Part shown: positions 1 to 10,068 of the stretch, piece by piece
Layout of the letters: each line of letters starts with the position of its first letter
Numbering within the stretch: position 1 is the first letter of the stretch
DNA from: Arctopsyche grandis
Lineage: Eukaryota > Arthropoda > Insecta > Trichoptera > Hydropsychidae
Assembly: GCF_051622035.1 (NCBI RefSeq)
Contig: NC_135357.1
Coordinates: 14,066,001-14,130,000, forward strand
Direction: 5' to 3'
DNA length: 64,000 bases
Translations under genes and position numbers: made by a program
The notes under the pieces: model-generated
Seen by the model: only the letters and a program-made list of their open reading frames with translations
Told to the model about the DNA's origin: nothing
The model's database searches: none

Positions 1-204
1 TTGGCTAATTTTTTGAGCGGCGAACACAATTAGGATCAACCAATCGATTGTATTATGTTTAGTCACAATTTTATCGGCAAATTGCTGCTCTTTCAGAAAC
101 CCATACGTCAGAAAAATTGGGACATATGTACATGTCAGCAGATTTGTTTTTGTAGACAAATGTCTACGTGAACTAAAACGTTATTTTAGTTAGTTACTGA
201 AGAG

Positions 205-212
205 TATATATA
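205..212 (+). promoter_or_regulatory. TATA-box-like motif upstream of the GC-rich leader
   Basis: A TATATATA run lies about 270 bases upstream of a GC-rich, leader-like stretch. Such runs are common in this AT-rich DNA, so the call rests only on its placement before a possible 5' exon. No matching initiator was found about 30 bases downstream. Confidence 0.15.
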
Positions 213-379
213 GTCCGTCACCTTAGATTTGACCTTTTTCTTTCGTCTGGAAAAACTTTTTGCGCGACGAAAAGGTCACGCTAAAGTTTATTCAATTAGT
301 ATAAGAATTGTATCGAGTGTTTGATGATTTGAAAAAGCAAAAACGTCGAACCACAACCGAACCGTCGTTGAAACGTGTT

Positions 380-758
380 TGGTTTTGATCTCTGGTCGAA
401 ACGGGACGAGATGCTCGTACAAAAAGTAAAAGAGAAACGAGTAGCGGGCAGAAGCTGTGGCCGTGTAGACTGTAGAGGAGAGAAGAGAGGGCCAGGGTGC
501 GCGCGTTATTCCCGGGTGCGGGTGCGGACGCGTGCTGACGCGCGCTCGTTCGTCTTCGTGCAATATCGGGTCTCGTCGGGTGTCGTCGGGTCTCGTGGTC
601 GGGTGGCGAGCGCGCGCCAGAGCTTCGGTTCGCTTCGGCTCTTCTCGGCTAAGCTCGCGCGCGTCCGCAGCGTGCGCCAACCGTTCCACGTCAAACTGGA
701 CGCTCAAAAATTCCAACCAAGTCTCTTATCTTATTTTACGTAATTTTACTTCATTCAG
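380..758 (+). other. Possible non-coding first exon ending at a consensus splice donor
   Basis: The segment is GC- and CpG-rich at about 475-700, unlike its AT-rich surroundings, as expected of a promoter-proximal 5' leader. It ends in CAG|GTAAGT at 758/759, an exact donor consensus. No convincing protein is encoded: overlapping open frames on both strands are arginine-rich and low in complexity, as GC-rich non-coding DNA produces. The likely downstream partner is the signal-peptide exon near 5170-5518. The 40 bases before the donor are T-rich (TTTTACTTCATTCAG), so the same site could instead be a recursive splice site. The start is unknown; 380 is only where the composition changes. Confidence 0.4.
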
Positions 759-1686
759 GTAAGTTCACAGTAGTATGATTGTCCAAAGGAAACCAGATAT
801 TTTATTCAGTAGTAAGTATGTAATGGATTCTGCTCAGATTCTTATGGTACTCAACTCAAAAAAGTATACTCAACGCGTTGTACTGTTCGTCCAATCTTCA
901 CATTAATTGGAAAATTGAGAGGGCTTCATATATTTATGACTGCAAATGAAAGCCTCATAGCAAAGCATATAAAGTTATTTAATAAATTTGAAGAAGACTT
1001 ATTTTTAACATGATTGAAATATTGACCCATAATCGGTAAAAAAATTAAATTTTGAATTATCTTTCTACTTTGAAATTAAAAAAAAAATACAAAGGAAATA
1101 TTGTAATTGTTTTTTTTTTAAACAAAAGAAACATCAATTATGAGTTCAAATCAGTCGAAAATAAATAATGGAGGATACAATTGTAAAAACATATTGGTGC
1201 GCGGCCATATCGACGTGTACTGCAGCATCAGTTCGCGCCAGCTCGTGTTGCTCCGCGAGAGTACGGATCCAGCTTCTGTTGGAAACTGGAGTCAGGGCTG
1301 CCATACCAGCGCAAATATTATATATATGAACAGACGCACACTACACCTACACAATCAATGACAAATATAACGTATTATATTAAATATTTTATATTATAAT
1401 ATGATTGAATACAATATTTTAAATATTGTATTAGAATTTTCAGTGTAACTTTTATGCAACATTCACAAATTTGATCGGGTGTTTCAATTTCAAAGTTAAT
1501 GCACGAATTGAACAAGATGTTTCATATAACATGCATTGACAATAATTAAACAAAATTTCATACAATTGTGAAATAAGAATATATATTACGTATGATTATG
1601 TCACTATCTGATATATAAATATATACTTTGCTGTAACATTAAACTTTACGGTAAAAACATGCTTTTTAAGTTTATATTATAAAATA
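759..1686. other. AT-rich non-coding DNA, no gene recognised
   Basis: The sequence is strongly AT-rich, with a small GC-balanced island at about 1195-1320. The only open frame in the island is short and has no recognisable domain. Confidence 0.5.
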
Positions 1687-1846
1687 CAGTGGTTAAATCC
1701 GGCTTCGCTCGGTATTGTTAATATAAACCGCTTAAATATGGCTAATCTAATAGTAAACATTAATTTGTTTTTTTATTGAATTTATTTGACTCCAATCAGA
1801 AACGAATTACACACACCAACGAAAGACCTTTGTTTTATATATAGGA
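1687..1846 (-). mobile_element. Degenerate non-autonomous Helitron-like element (family A)
   Basis: Read on the minus strand this is an older copy of the family seen intact at 27385-27610. It shares the 3' block GAGCGAAGCCGG and the following AT-rich body. The 3' CTAG is damaged to CAG-like sequence near 1687, and the 5' end near 1846 is a diverged TCTAATATATAA. No coding capacity is present. Confidence 0.55.
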
Positions 1847-2439
1847 TTGGGACACAATGATGATAAAAATAAGAAACGAATAAATGAAAGTAAATATGAA
1901 ATTAAAATAGTTGTAATATTGAGCGAATATATACTAGAATTGTACTATTTTCAACAATTTAATCAGATAAAACTGAAAAATTGTAACAGGAGGCGGTTAA
2001 TTTTGAATTAACAAGCACACATAAAAATATCCGAAATCATCGATAGCATAGCGACAGAAATTAAAAACACACATATACTTGTTTAAATAAGAATCTAAGT
2101 AGAATCCATTAATGGGTATGCATTGTATAATAAATCACTATGGTCAAATAAATTCATATTAGCACAGCATAGACCGGCAACTTGACGTAACCAGCAAATA
2201 CGGAAAGTATTATTTGGTAGATAGGTATATATGCAGATGCATATGAATTGGACACTTTTGTTTTAGATCATCGACTTTAAGGAGCCTCTAGTTTCAAAAT
2301 ATATATATGTATACAATGTATAATGAACATTTATTAGAATTTTAAATAGGTTTTTGAGCTTTTTTTTCAGTTGTGCCGTACGCACTAGCATAATTGATAA
2401 TAACATTAACGATCCAATGAATCAGTTACTATTAATTAC
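1847..2439. other. AT-rich non-coding DNA, nothing recognised
   Basis: Low-complexity AT-rich sequence with TATATGTA-type runs near 2230-2320. No open frame, inverted repeat or repeat-family match was noticed. Confidence 0.45.
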
Positions 2440-2830
2440 TTGAGATGTATTGTAAGACTTAAGTTGTATTATGAACATAATATCTCTTATTTTTCCTCAT
2501 TTGCTCAATGCTGAGCGTCGTGGTTATTGATGTCCTCTGGAATTTGATAAACGATCCTCCTCCACTCTTCCCGGTTCTGTGCCAAGTTGAAGGCAGCGTT
2601 AAGGGACGATCCCGTTCTTTGATTTGGTTTGACAGTCTCTTGGGAGACCTTCCTCTCACTCGCCTTCCCTTCAGCTTTCCGGCGACTACTAACATTTTCA
2701 GACTCATATGGCCAAAATAGGACAGAACCCATTTCCTACATGTTGTGGATATTCTCTCCGAGGCTGCTAGCTCTTTCAGGATAGAGATGTTCATGCGTCT
2801 TACGGTCCATGGGATGGGAACATAATATAT
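2440..2830 (-). pseudogene. LINE retrotransposon fragment: C-terminal tail of the reverse-transcriptase ORF (family L1)
   Basis: The minus strand carries a 111-codon open stretch with the pattern of the extreme C-terminus of insect non-LTR retrotransposon ORF2. It has STTCRKWVLSYFGHM, then RRVRGRSPKRLSNQIK, then LPSTWHRTGKSGGG, then ITTTLSIEQM. Established insect LINEs have a similar 'YFGH ... GRSPKRWxDQI ... ADRxxWR' tail. The reverse-transcriptase catalytic core is absent, so the copy is 5' truncated, as target-primed reverse transcription typically leaves it. A related fragment at 9880-10041 keeps GRSTKRWSDQIKELAG and LAQNREDWKRI. The clade (Daphne, Vingi or RTE-like) cannot be fixed from this tail. 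Confidence 0.7.
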
Positions 2831-2979
2831 GAACAGTATAAATATTAACGATACTTTTAGAAAAGTGAATTATGTACTCTAACGTTCAAGTGGTAAATCA
2901 ATTAATCACAAGTATGTATGTATAATATGTACACAAGTGGAAATATTCCTACGATAGGATAAAGTGAAAAGGAATCGGG

Positions 2980-3680
2980 AGATTGGTAGCCCTGCACCTG
3001 ATCCGGGCGATGCGGCGTCCCGCTCTCGGCAGCGCGAGTGCATTGGAGAGCGAGCGAGAGGGGAGATTGTTGCGCGGCAGCGGTGCGGTGCGGTGGCTGT
3101 GCTGTGGCCGCGAAGCCTCCGCTCCCGAGCGCTCGCGCTCACCAGTGCCGGTCCAGACGGCGACGCGCTCGCAACGCGGGCCGTCGAGACGATTGCGAGC
3201 GTCAGTGCGAGTGCGAGTGCGAGTGCGGTGCGAGTGCGAGTGCGAATGCGGACCCACGCCTCTCGGTCCACCGAGCGTGCTGAACGCCAAACGCTGAAAC
3301 GCTGAAACGCACCCAGCGCGTTCTCTCTCGATCGCTCTCATCTCCAACTGTCGCGTCGCGAATTATCTGAAAAAATCTCGGGGAATTCGCCGCTGTTTAC
3401 ATCGGACGCCGCTGCGCAACCACCCACCCACCCACCCCCTGCACACGTATATATTCGTCTACATTTTCACTACCAAAACATCGCCCGCTTGTGTGTGTGT
3501 GTGTGTGTTCAGTGCGATTCTGTGTGTCAAAATTTGAATTGTCAAAGTTTGTTTATTTGTGATAACGGAACGATGCGCGCGTGTGCGTGCGCGTTTTGCG
3601 CGAAAAGTCGATCCTGCTCGGAATTTGTATTGCCGAACTGACAGTGTTGAAACATCAAACACTTTTTCGTCCCTTTTACC
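2980..3680 (+). promoter_or_regulatory. GC/CpG-rich promoter or 5' leader-like region with GAGTGC hexamer repeats
   Basis: An abrupt GC- and CpG-rich block (2980-3360) is followed by a leader-like stretch holding a CCAC run (3418-3438), a TG run (3490-3508) and a TTCAGTGC initiator-like motif near 3507. Within the GC block, 3202-3246 is a tandem of GAGTGC hexamers. Open frames exist on both strands but encode only biased Arg/Ala/Ser-rich sequence and are treated as artefacts. No GTRAGT donor follows closely, so an exon boundary cannot be assigned. It lies about 2 kb upstream of the signal-peptide exon, consistent with an alternative promoter or leader of the same gene. Confidence 0.35.
3202..3246 (+). 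repeat. Imperfect GAGTGC hexanucleotide tandem repeat
   Basis: About seven units of GAGTGC, with one GGTGC interruption, are embedded in the GC-rich block. Confidence 0.8.
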
Positions 3681-3972
3681 AGTGGAAGTTTCTTCAGTTT
3701 TGGGTACATTTTGAGGGTTGATAACGTTAAACGAAGCTAAAGTCTGTTTTTCAAATTTGAATCGGCGATCAACAAATTTGAATCGGTTTGTTGGTTGCTA
3801 TTTGTATGCCGCGTGGCATTTGTTTTTTTTTTTGAATAAATTTAATAAACATTTGTTAATTGATAATTTTGTTTTAAAACAACATACAAATATTTACATT
3901 TAAATGTACGTACTAATTTTTATGTATATTTTTAATTTTTAAAAGCTTTTCATTTAATTTTTATTCATAATA

Positions 3973-4192
3973 CTAGTTGTTTTAACCGGCTTCGCTCAAT
4001 ATTTGTAATATAAATAGCGTAAACATGGCGAATCTAATAGTAAATATTCATTTGTTTTTTTATTAAATTTAATTGAATCGAAAAAAAAATATCGAATCGT
4101 CGTCATAGAAACTTTCCTAACCGTTCCCAGCCCAAGATACATACATACATACTTACATACATACAAAGTCTCTTCCGAAATTATATATTAGA
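3973..4192 (-). mobile_element. Non-autonomous Helitron-like element (family A), complete ends
   Basis: On the minus strand the element starts TCTAATATATAATTTC, crosses a CATA microsatellite, and ends GAGCGAAGCCGG...ACTAG. The flanking bases are A before TC and T after CTAG, the standard Helitron insertion between A and T. It is about 220 bases long with no coding region, and has close relatives at 4507-4696 (same strand) and 27385-27610 (opposite strand). Confidence 0.75.
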
Positions 4193-4506
4193 TTAAAGTA
4201 TATAATACACCCGAAGTTCATATTCTCATCATTTCTAATAGCTATTGATCCAGTGAACATTTTCCATATGATTTTTCTTGTCAATATTTATACTATTATT
4301 ATTTTTTTAATGCTCATTTTTAAGACACTATTGGCCAAGTATAATATTATATGTGTTAAATACTATCAATGTAATATAAGGCTAGTAATTAAATACTTTA
4401 AAATTTCCTAGTAACTAATTTCATCTATTCGATCTAGACTTCTTTAGATATAATTTGTTTATACAATTTCGTACAACGTAAATAATCTTTAAATGTTTAT
4501 TTTAAA

Positions 4507-4696
4507 CTAGCGTTTTACCCGGCTTCGCTCGGTATTTGTAATATAAACCGCTTAAACATGGCCAATTTAATAGTAAACATTTTATTAAATTCATTTGAAT
4601 AGATTTATTTTATTTAAATTTATTTGAATATTCATTCGTTTTTCTACGAACCAACAATAGTTACATACAAAGTCTCTTTCGAAATTATATATTAGA
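4507..4696 (-). mobile_element. Non-autonomous Helitron-like element (family A), internally shortened
   Basis: The minus strand starts TCTAATATATAATTTCGAAAG and ends CCGAGCGAAGCCGGG...CTAG, flanked by A and T as in the other copies. It is about 30 bases shorter than the 3973 copy because of internal loss around the CATA repeat. Confidence 0.75.
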
Positions 4697-5169
4697 TGTA
4701 ATAAATAATAGTCTAATTAGATTCCAATGAGCGATTTTCAATAAGAGAGAACATACAAAAAGAAAATAAATTAAATTTATTTCGATAGAAAACCGTCTGT
4801 CTAGTCTGTGCAATTACAAATGACACTAAAAATTTAATTAAATTACTACGAAATTTACGCGTGCAAAAACGTTCGTATTAATTTCAATTAAAAGCTCGGC
4901 TACACTGCTACAGCCGTGTTTTGAGTTTTAATTTAAAATTGTTTCTAAAACAGGCGTAAGCAATGATTTGTATCGTATTATAACAGATATAGAGCGAAAT
5001 ATTTACATATGTTCATCGTCAAGCCGTGTAATTGGATCGCATTTAAGATAAAATAGAACACGTTTTCGGGGGGCGTCACACACATACACATATCGGGAGA
5101 TAACTATTACATATATTCTGTGCATGGGGTGGTGCTAATCCCGTCCGTATTATTGTTATATATGTTCAG
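4697..5169. other. Non-coding DNA upstream of the signal-peptide exon
   Basis: Unique AT-rich sequence with no family match. Its end (TTATATATGTTCAG at 5169) is a usable but not strong splice acceptor for the exon that follows. Confidence 0.35.
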
Positions 5170-5460
5170 AGTTCAGTGGAGTGTTTCTGACGGTTGATAC
5201 ATAAATATTTTATTTTAAAAGTAGTCTCGACGATGACAAGTAGTGTTAGTGCGCGCGAGCAGCCATCATCAGTGCGTTCTTGATGGCAAATCAGTGAATC
5301 TGTTACTTAGTACTTATTGCCCAATAGGTATTCATTGTACACGTCACGTGAGTTAGTTGTTTTTGTTAGTCAGTTGCACATGACGGTGCTTATGGTGCAT
5401 GTGTGACGCTTATGGATTATCCGAATCCCGTTTGAAGCCTTATCGGGGACTTCCCTCAAG
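5170..5460 (+). other. Probable 5' UTR of the signal-peptide exon
   Basis: The stretch precedes the ATG at 5461. It carries short upstream open frames, including ATG GTG-rich frames near 5381 and a 7-codon one at 5412 ending TTTGA, which may dampen translation. The frame of the main ATG is closed upstream by TGA at 5404-5406, so the coding exon cannot extend further 5'. The left edge is either a splice acceptor (TTCAG at 5169) or a transcription start near the GTTCAGTGG motif. Confidence 0.4.
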
Positions 5461-5518
5461 ATGGACAGGACCAGAGCTGTGGACATCCTGCTGGTGTCTT
5501 TCCTGCTTGTTTCATCAG
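5461..5518 (+). CDS. First coding exon: N-terminal signal peptide of an unidentified secreted or membrane protein (partial)
   Basis: The exon reads MDRTRAVDILLVSFLLVSS and then one base of the next codon. A short Arg-containing N-region is followed by a hydrophobic core (ILLVSFLLV) and small residues, the classic layout of a eukaryotic secretory signal peptide. The ATG context CTCAAGATGG is favourable, and TGA at 5404 closes the frame upstream. The exon ends TCATCAG|GTACTT, so the intron is phase 1. A phase-1 intron directly after the signal peptide is common in immunoglobulin-superfamily, cell-adhesion and receptor genes, but that is inference only and no gene name can be given. No continuation exon was found in the remaining 58 kb, implying a very long first intron. 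The rest of the protein lies outside the window. Confidence 0.6.
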
Positions 5519-5524
5519 GTACTT
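5519..5524 (+). promoter_or_regulatory. Splice donor GTACTT of the giant intron
   Basis: CAG|GTACTT follows the signal-peptide exon. It matches the donor consensus at CAG|GTA but not at +4/+5, so it is moderate in strength. Confidence 0.5.
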
Positions 5525-5690
5525 AAATCCTTTTTTTATTTAATTAAATGAATTTCAGGTTTTTTTCTACTAGGTACATGTGCCCAAATATTTGTATAAT
5601 TTTACCGGTAAGTAATTCAACGTTGAAGCAATCATTACCACGTCTTCAAGAGGACCATAATTTGACGCTACATATTGTAATTTGAGTTTA

Positions 5691-5933
5691 AGTTTGAAAA
5701 TTGTTACATTACGTCTAAAATTATTCCAAGTACATATCTCATTTCTGTTAATTCGGCAGAAGAAAGAAATATTCGCGATTCTTACTGGTTAGCTAAAATA
5801 TTCTAACCAAATAGTAAGAGCGTATTTAAAGCTCACCGTTGGAATAGAAATCTACAGTTTGCCTACTGGTAATTTAACTGAAATGTGGTGTAGTCAGTAT
5901 TTTCGTTGGGTAGCAACAAATTTAATAAAACGT
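5691..5933 (+). repeat. Dispersed repeat R1, copy 1
   Basis: It shares about 150 bases of clear similarity, then patchy similarity to GCAACAAAT..AATAAAA, with 6573-6840 in the same orientation. Shared landmarks include AAATTGTTACATTA, TCTAAAATTATTCCAAGT and GCGATT. No coding potential or terminal repeats were recognised, so the class is unknown. Confidence 0.65.
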
Positions 5934-5989
5934 CTTATTTGGCTTAACAACTGGGATATGTACATACATATATCAGGCTATATATTACT

Positions 5990-6480
5990 TTTATTATTTA
6001 TTTATTAACAAAAAAAAACAGACAAACATCATTACAACGTATATAAACAATGAAAAAAAAGCATTGAATAATGGTAGAAATGGAATAGACGTACTACTAA
6101 GAAAAATTATCAAACAATAGAAATTTAAAGCAAGAAAATGAATAACAAAAAGGATCAATATGAGGGGGAACATTGTCAAAAGAAGAGCAAGATCTACATA
6201 TAGTATACATATGTATCTATGTAAAAGGAATTAACGGAATAGTTGGTAGAACAGGGGTTCATGTGAAATAATAAAGAATTACGGAGGGATCTGATTGGAC
6301 ATAGGATTATACTTAATAAATGATGACTATCAATTTTATAATTCAAAAGCTTATCATAAATTTTCCTCCTAGATTGTAAGGAAACAAAAAGATCATTGTG
6401 AAGAAATCCGGAATTGCAATTGGAATGGAATTTTTTATTTATGTATTCTAAATAACAATTCATTATTGAAAAAGAAATAC
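5990..6480. other. Strand-asymmetric, purine-rich segment between the two R1 copies
   Basis: The plus strand is strikingly A/G-rich and the minus strand correspondingly T-rich. Minus-strand open frames encode only hydrophobic low-complexity sequence. The asymmetry and the flanking R1 copies suggest the body or 3' UTR of an old retroelement, but no domain proves it. Confidence 0.3.
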
Positions 6481-6572
6481 TTTTTCTTCTCTGAATGAAG
6501 TGTTATGCTACATTATATCAACCGTATACTATGAAAGTTAATGAATTTATAATATGCATGTATTATATGTAG

Positions 6573-6840
6573 AGTTTGGAAATTGTTACATTATGTCTAA
6601 AATTATTCCAAGTTGATTTATGTACCTCATTCCAGTTAAACCGTTAGTAAGAAGAAAAAAATGCGCGATTTTTATCGGTTGGTTTAGATGTTCTGGCCAA
6701 TAGGTATCGGGTATTTAGAGGTGGTTCATAACACAGCTTTTACTGAAGTAATTGAAATAGTTAGTATAGAGTTGTTTTCGAAACTCAAAAAGGTTTGCGA
6801 TAGTATGTTAGTTGGCTGCAACCAAATGTGATAAAAGTTT
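6573..6840 (+). repeat. Dispersed repeat R1, copy 2
   Basis: This is the direct-oriented partner of 5691-5933. The first 150 bases align easily with small indels; the similarity then decays until a shared CAACAAAT/CAACCAAAT block. The two copies bracket the purine-rich segment at 5990-6480. Confidence 0.65.
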
Positions 6841-7003
6841 TTCGTAATTATCGCTCTAGATACTAATACGTTTATTTCTGCAAACAAGTAGACGAATCGT
6901 TTCAAATGTTTGGAAAAAAAACTGTACATATGTAGATGCTAAGTGTACTTTTTTACTTCGCTGTCGATGAATTCATTCACACGCTTATACATATGTATGT
7001 ATA

Positions 7004-7036
7004 CTAGTAACCGGGTGCACGCATTCGTGCACTTGA
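7004..7036 (-). mobile_element. Helitron 3' terminus with hairpin
   Basis: On the minus strand a perfect 7-bp stem with a 4-base loop (GTGCACG AATG CGTGCAC, 7015-7032) is followed ten bases later by CTAG and then T. A short subterminal hairpin followed by CTAG|T is the textbook Helitron 3' end. The 5' end was not located and may lie beyond the hAT element that starts at 7135. Confidence 0.6.
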
Positions 7037-7134
7037 TAAAAAGTGAGCATTCAGTATGATGTCATTTGACAGATTTCTCATGCGCATTGTGGTGTAACGT
7101 CAATAAGAACAATCATCGATGTGAGCGTTTTTAT

Positions 7135-7864
7135 CAGTGCTGTAGAATCCGATCAAATTTTACCAACTCCAATTCCGGCTTTATTTTTTTATGTTTCGAC
7201 TCGGACTCAGATTCGTATGTAGAGTCGGTTTAAACTATACCTTTCAAAATATTAAAAATGAAAGGAATTAAAAAATTTACTAAAAATTGACATGTAACCC
7301 AATTTCTTGAATTATTGGTAATGAAATATGTAAATATGTAAATAAAAAAGTAAGCCCATTCATAGTGTATGCGTATGAATTTCATACACAAAAAAACAAA
7401 TTTAATAAAAAAAAAAGTATGAGACGGACTACACAAACGGCTTTGGCCAGAACAAATCAAAATATGTGCAATTCAACGATTTTATTTAGTTTCGGTGATT
7501 ATTCCGCAAAAAGCGATCTCATGCACGTCACTAAAATCTCGATCACGGAACATCTGGCACCCAAAAACTCCATCAATCCCCACGCGAAATATTGTACTAA
7601 CGAGAACTCGAGTGTCAGATATTCTAAATTCGCGATTTTTGTGGCAACAATTGTCGTTAGCGTGATCGCAATTTGCGTAATAATCCGTTTGCCTTTTATT
7701 TATAATGTAATTTAAATTCATGATTTCTATAAAAAAAAAATTAAATTAGTGACAGTAAAATTAGAGACTAGACGCATACTGTAATACTCTTAATTCAAAT
7801 TATATAATAATAAAAAAGGGATCGGAGTTAGTTGAATTTTTACAACTCCGAATCTACAGCCCTG
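7135..7864. mobile_element. Non-autonomous hAT element, CAGGGCTGTGGAGTC family (copy 1)
   Basis: The ends are CAGTGCTGTAGAATCCGA on the left and AACTCCGAATCTACAGCCCTG on the right, which are inverted copies. The flanks are GTTTTTAT and GTTTTTAG, an 8-bp target duplication with one mismatch, as hAT transposition makes. The interior is AT-rich, has no transposase, and resembles 24547-25120, sharing CATTCA.TGTATG.GTATGAATTT, TTTGGC and AATTTAAATTCATGATTT blocks. The 116-codon open frame inside is not conserved in that copy and is not counted as a gene. Confidence 0.8.
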
Positions 7865-9398
7865 GTTTTTAGGTATATATGTAGGTGTACGAGTATATTA
7901 TGACCTTTTTAATGAAGTTGTTCGGTCTTTAGCATGTGCTCGAATGTTGAACTCATATTTATTTGGCCGGTATTGAAGACTTGGGTCCTCGACTGCCAGA
8001 AGCCGCAACTCCACCCACTCGCTCACAAGAACTCCGCTTAGTCGTCCGTTATTTATCCTTTCCGTGGACGTCTTTTTTTCATTCGTTTCTCGTCCTGAGC
8101 ACAATGTCAAAAGTGTTCTTCACCTGAGCGGCCATTATACGTTTTCGACCTCAAATTGTTTTGTAGACAGTTTTGGCTATGGCCCGAGTCGAAAGTGGCT
8201 AATGGCGCGTGGGCTAAGACTCGCGTGGGATTCGGTCTCGAGAACGGTGCCTCTGCAAGATTTAACCACGTTTTATCCTCTAACATTCGATACGATTCGG
8301 ATCAATCGGAGTGTATCGACGATAGCGAGACCACGTAAAATTCAGACGCGATACGTTTGGGAAATGATAATGTCATTTTACGATAATTGTGCGCTGGAGT
8401 GTTTCGACAGGTAGATTTAATTAACACACAATGCATCATTTCGTTGACAACTTGCTTCTGTTACTACAATATGTGTGTACATAGAGAAGATTAACACTAA
8501 TTCAGCGCGCGTCGAGCGAAATGCGAGTTCACCCGCGAATCTGCCATACCAAAGGCTTTTACGGTTTTGGCAATTAGTTTTTTTTTTTTTTTGAATTTCA
8601 TTAATTAACCAGCGTGGGATTAGAGAGTGGCAAACACAAAGAGTTTCGTTTCAAAAGCGTCACCTGTCGACTGCCTTATGCGGTGTAGCTGACGACTTTT
8701 TAAGCCTCGACTATAGATTCACCCACGCCCTCTGACCGTTACGCTCTCGAATTTACGTATATTTTTCCAAAATTAATTAATTTTCGAGAGTGTGTGCACC
8801 TGTGTGAGTGACCCTGGAAAAGGCGTACGACTTGCGATTCGAGTCGAAAGGCAGGCAGGCGTTCAAACAAATACAAAACAAAGCTAATACTTTTACGATG
8901 ATTTTTCACTTCAACAGTTCTCGGGCTGAGGCAAAATGGACCCGTATGTACATATGGAAATATCAACATTACAATTTCTTACGTATACTTACTTCCCAAG
9001 TAGGTCATCCAAATAAGCATTTAAAAAAATTAGACTGCGGAACATTTTCGTGTTGGTGAAGTCCATAACATGCAGTTGTATGTTATGAATGGTTTTGTGT
9101 AATAAAACAACATATTTTGTGTAAATGAAAACGAGCTTTGATAATGTGAAATCGTTTTATGCTATATATTATATATCGGATTATACATATATCTCAACCG
9201 TTTTGAACCGCGACCCAAATGAGGATTTCGCGACCCAAGAAAAGATAAATAAAATAACGCATTTAATTCATTTTAATAATAAATTGTATTAGTGCTAACG
9301 TTATGTAACACTAATAAATGTGAACCTTGACGTTCACTAAGTTTTGAAGGATAATCAAATCTTGATACTACATATTTTAGACACAACGACGATTGATC
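7865..9398. other. Unique non-coding DNA with GC-balanced islands; possible old hAT end near 9195
   Basis: Positions 7960-8420 and 8510-8840 are of higher complexity and CpG content than the rest, with no convincing protein. At 9190-9235 the sequence TCTCAACCGTTTTGAACCGCGACCC, followed by a second CGCGACCCA, resembles the terminal region of Charlie-type hAT elements. No partner end was found, so this is a weak call. Confidence 0.35.
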
Positions 9399-10068
9399 GT
9401 ATAAAGGTTCGTTTATACCAGCACAGTACTGGACTTAAACAGCAGTAATAAAAATATCATTTAGTACATTCTATATGGAAACATTCATATGTATGTTCCG
9501 TAATGTGTACGTGCTGTATCCGAAACTGAAGCAATCGACGCGATCTATTCAGCAGTACATGTCACCGAAACTTATCAAGCAGAACCGGTTTTCTTTGGCC
9601 ATTGTGGATATATTAACGCATGGGGTCACATGGGGTTACCATGTGCATATGAATATTTTTGGAAATGTCATATTGTGACAATATTGAGTCGACGATACGA
9701 CACAGGCAATATTGCGACGTATATTGCTCTGTAATGTATATTTAAGCCGATTTTGCCTTGCACTCGTCCAAAACAACCATGGACGTACCGAAAATGAACG
9801 GTGCTGTATATTATGAATAATACTAGTCTTTTCTGTGTTGTGCTGTGCCGAGCTGTTGACGTGCAGTGCTGGATAATATCTTCTTATTTTTCATTTCGTG
9901 GTCATTGATGCTATTTCGAATTAGATCCGCTTCCAATCCTCCCGATTTTGTGCCAAGTTGAAGGCAGCGTAAAAGGACGATCCCGCAAGTTCTTTAATTT
10001 GGTCAGACCATCTCTTGGTAGACCGCCCTCTCGCTCGCCATCTGGATGATATAAGCGAACCTTTATGC
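9399..10068. mobile_element. Inverted-repeat DNA element interrupted by a LINE
   Basis: The left end reads GTATAAAGGTTCGTTTAT then ACCAGCACAGTAC. The right end carries its inverse in two pieces: GTGCAGTGCTGGATAATAT at 9861-9879 and ATAAGCGAACCTTTATGC at 10051-10068. They are separated by a LINE insertion. Removing the LINE restores a continuous terminal inverted repeat of about 30 bases. No transposase is visible, and the superfamily cannot be assigned without a clear target duplication. Confidence 0.6.
9880..10041 (-). pseudogene. LINE C-terminal fragment (family L1) nested in an inverted-repeat element
   Basis: The minus strand encodes WRARGRSTKRWSDQIKELAG, then SSFYAAFNLAQNREDWKRI and a stop: the same ORF2 tail as 2440-2830, here with a more intact reading. 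The fragment is flanked by CTGGATAATAT (9869-9879) and CTGGATGATAT (10042-10052), an 11-bp target duplication with one mismatch. The 162-base insertion is therefore a severely 5'-truncated LINE that landed in the right terminal repeat of the element at 9399-10068. Confidence 0.7.

Noticed and set aside
2906..3347. Several Arg/Ala/Ser-rich frames on both strands
   Set aside because: All overlap the same GC-rich hexamer-repeat region and look like leader or promoter DNA, not protein.
5560..5580. TTTTTTTCTACTAG|GTACAT as another ratchet site
   Set aside because: It is only about 50 bases after the exon donor, too short for an intron, and the donor half is weak.
7365..7715. 116-codon frame inside the hAT element at 7135-7864
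   Set aside because: It is not conserved in the related element at 24547-25120, so it is not a transposase segment.
8064..8414. 116-codon plus-strand open frame in a GC-balanced island
   Set aside because: No domain, no splice signals at its borders, and a second frame is open in the same place.
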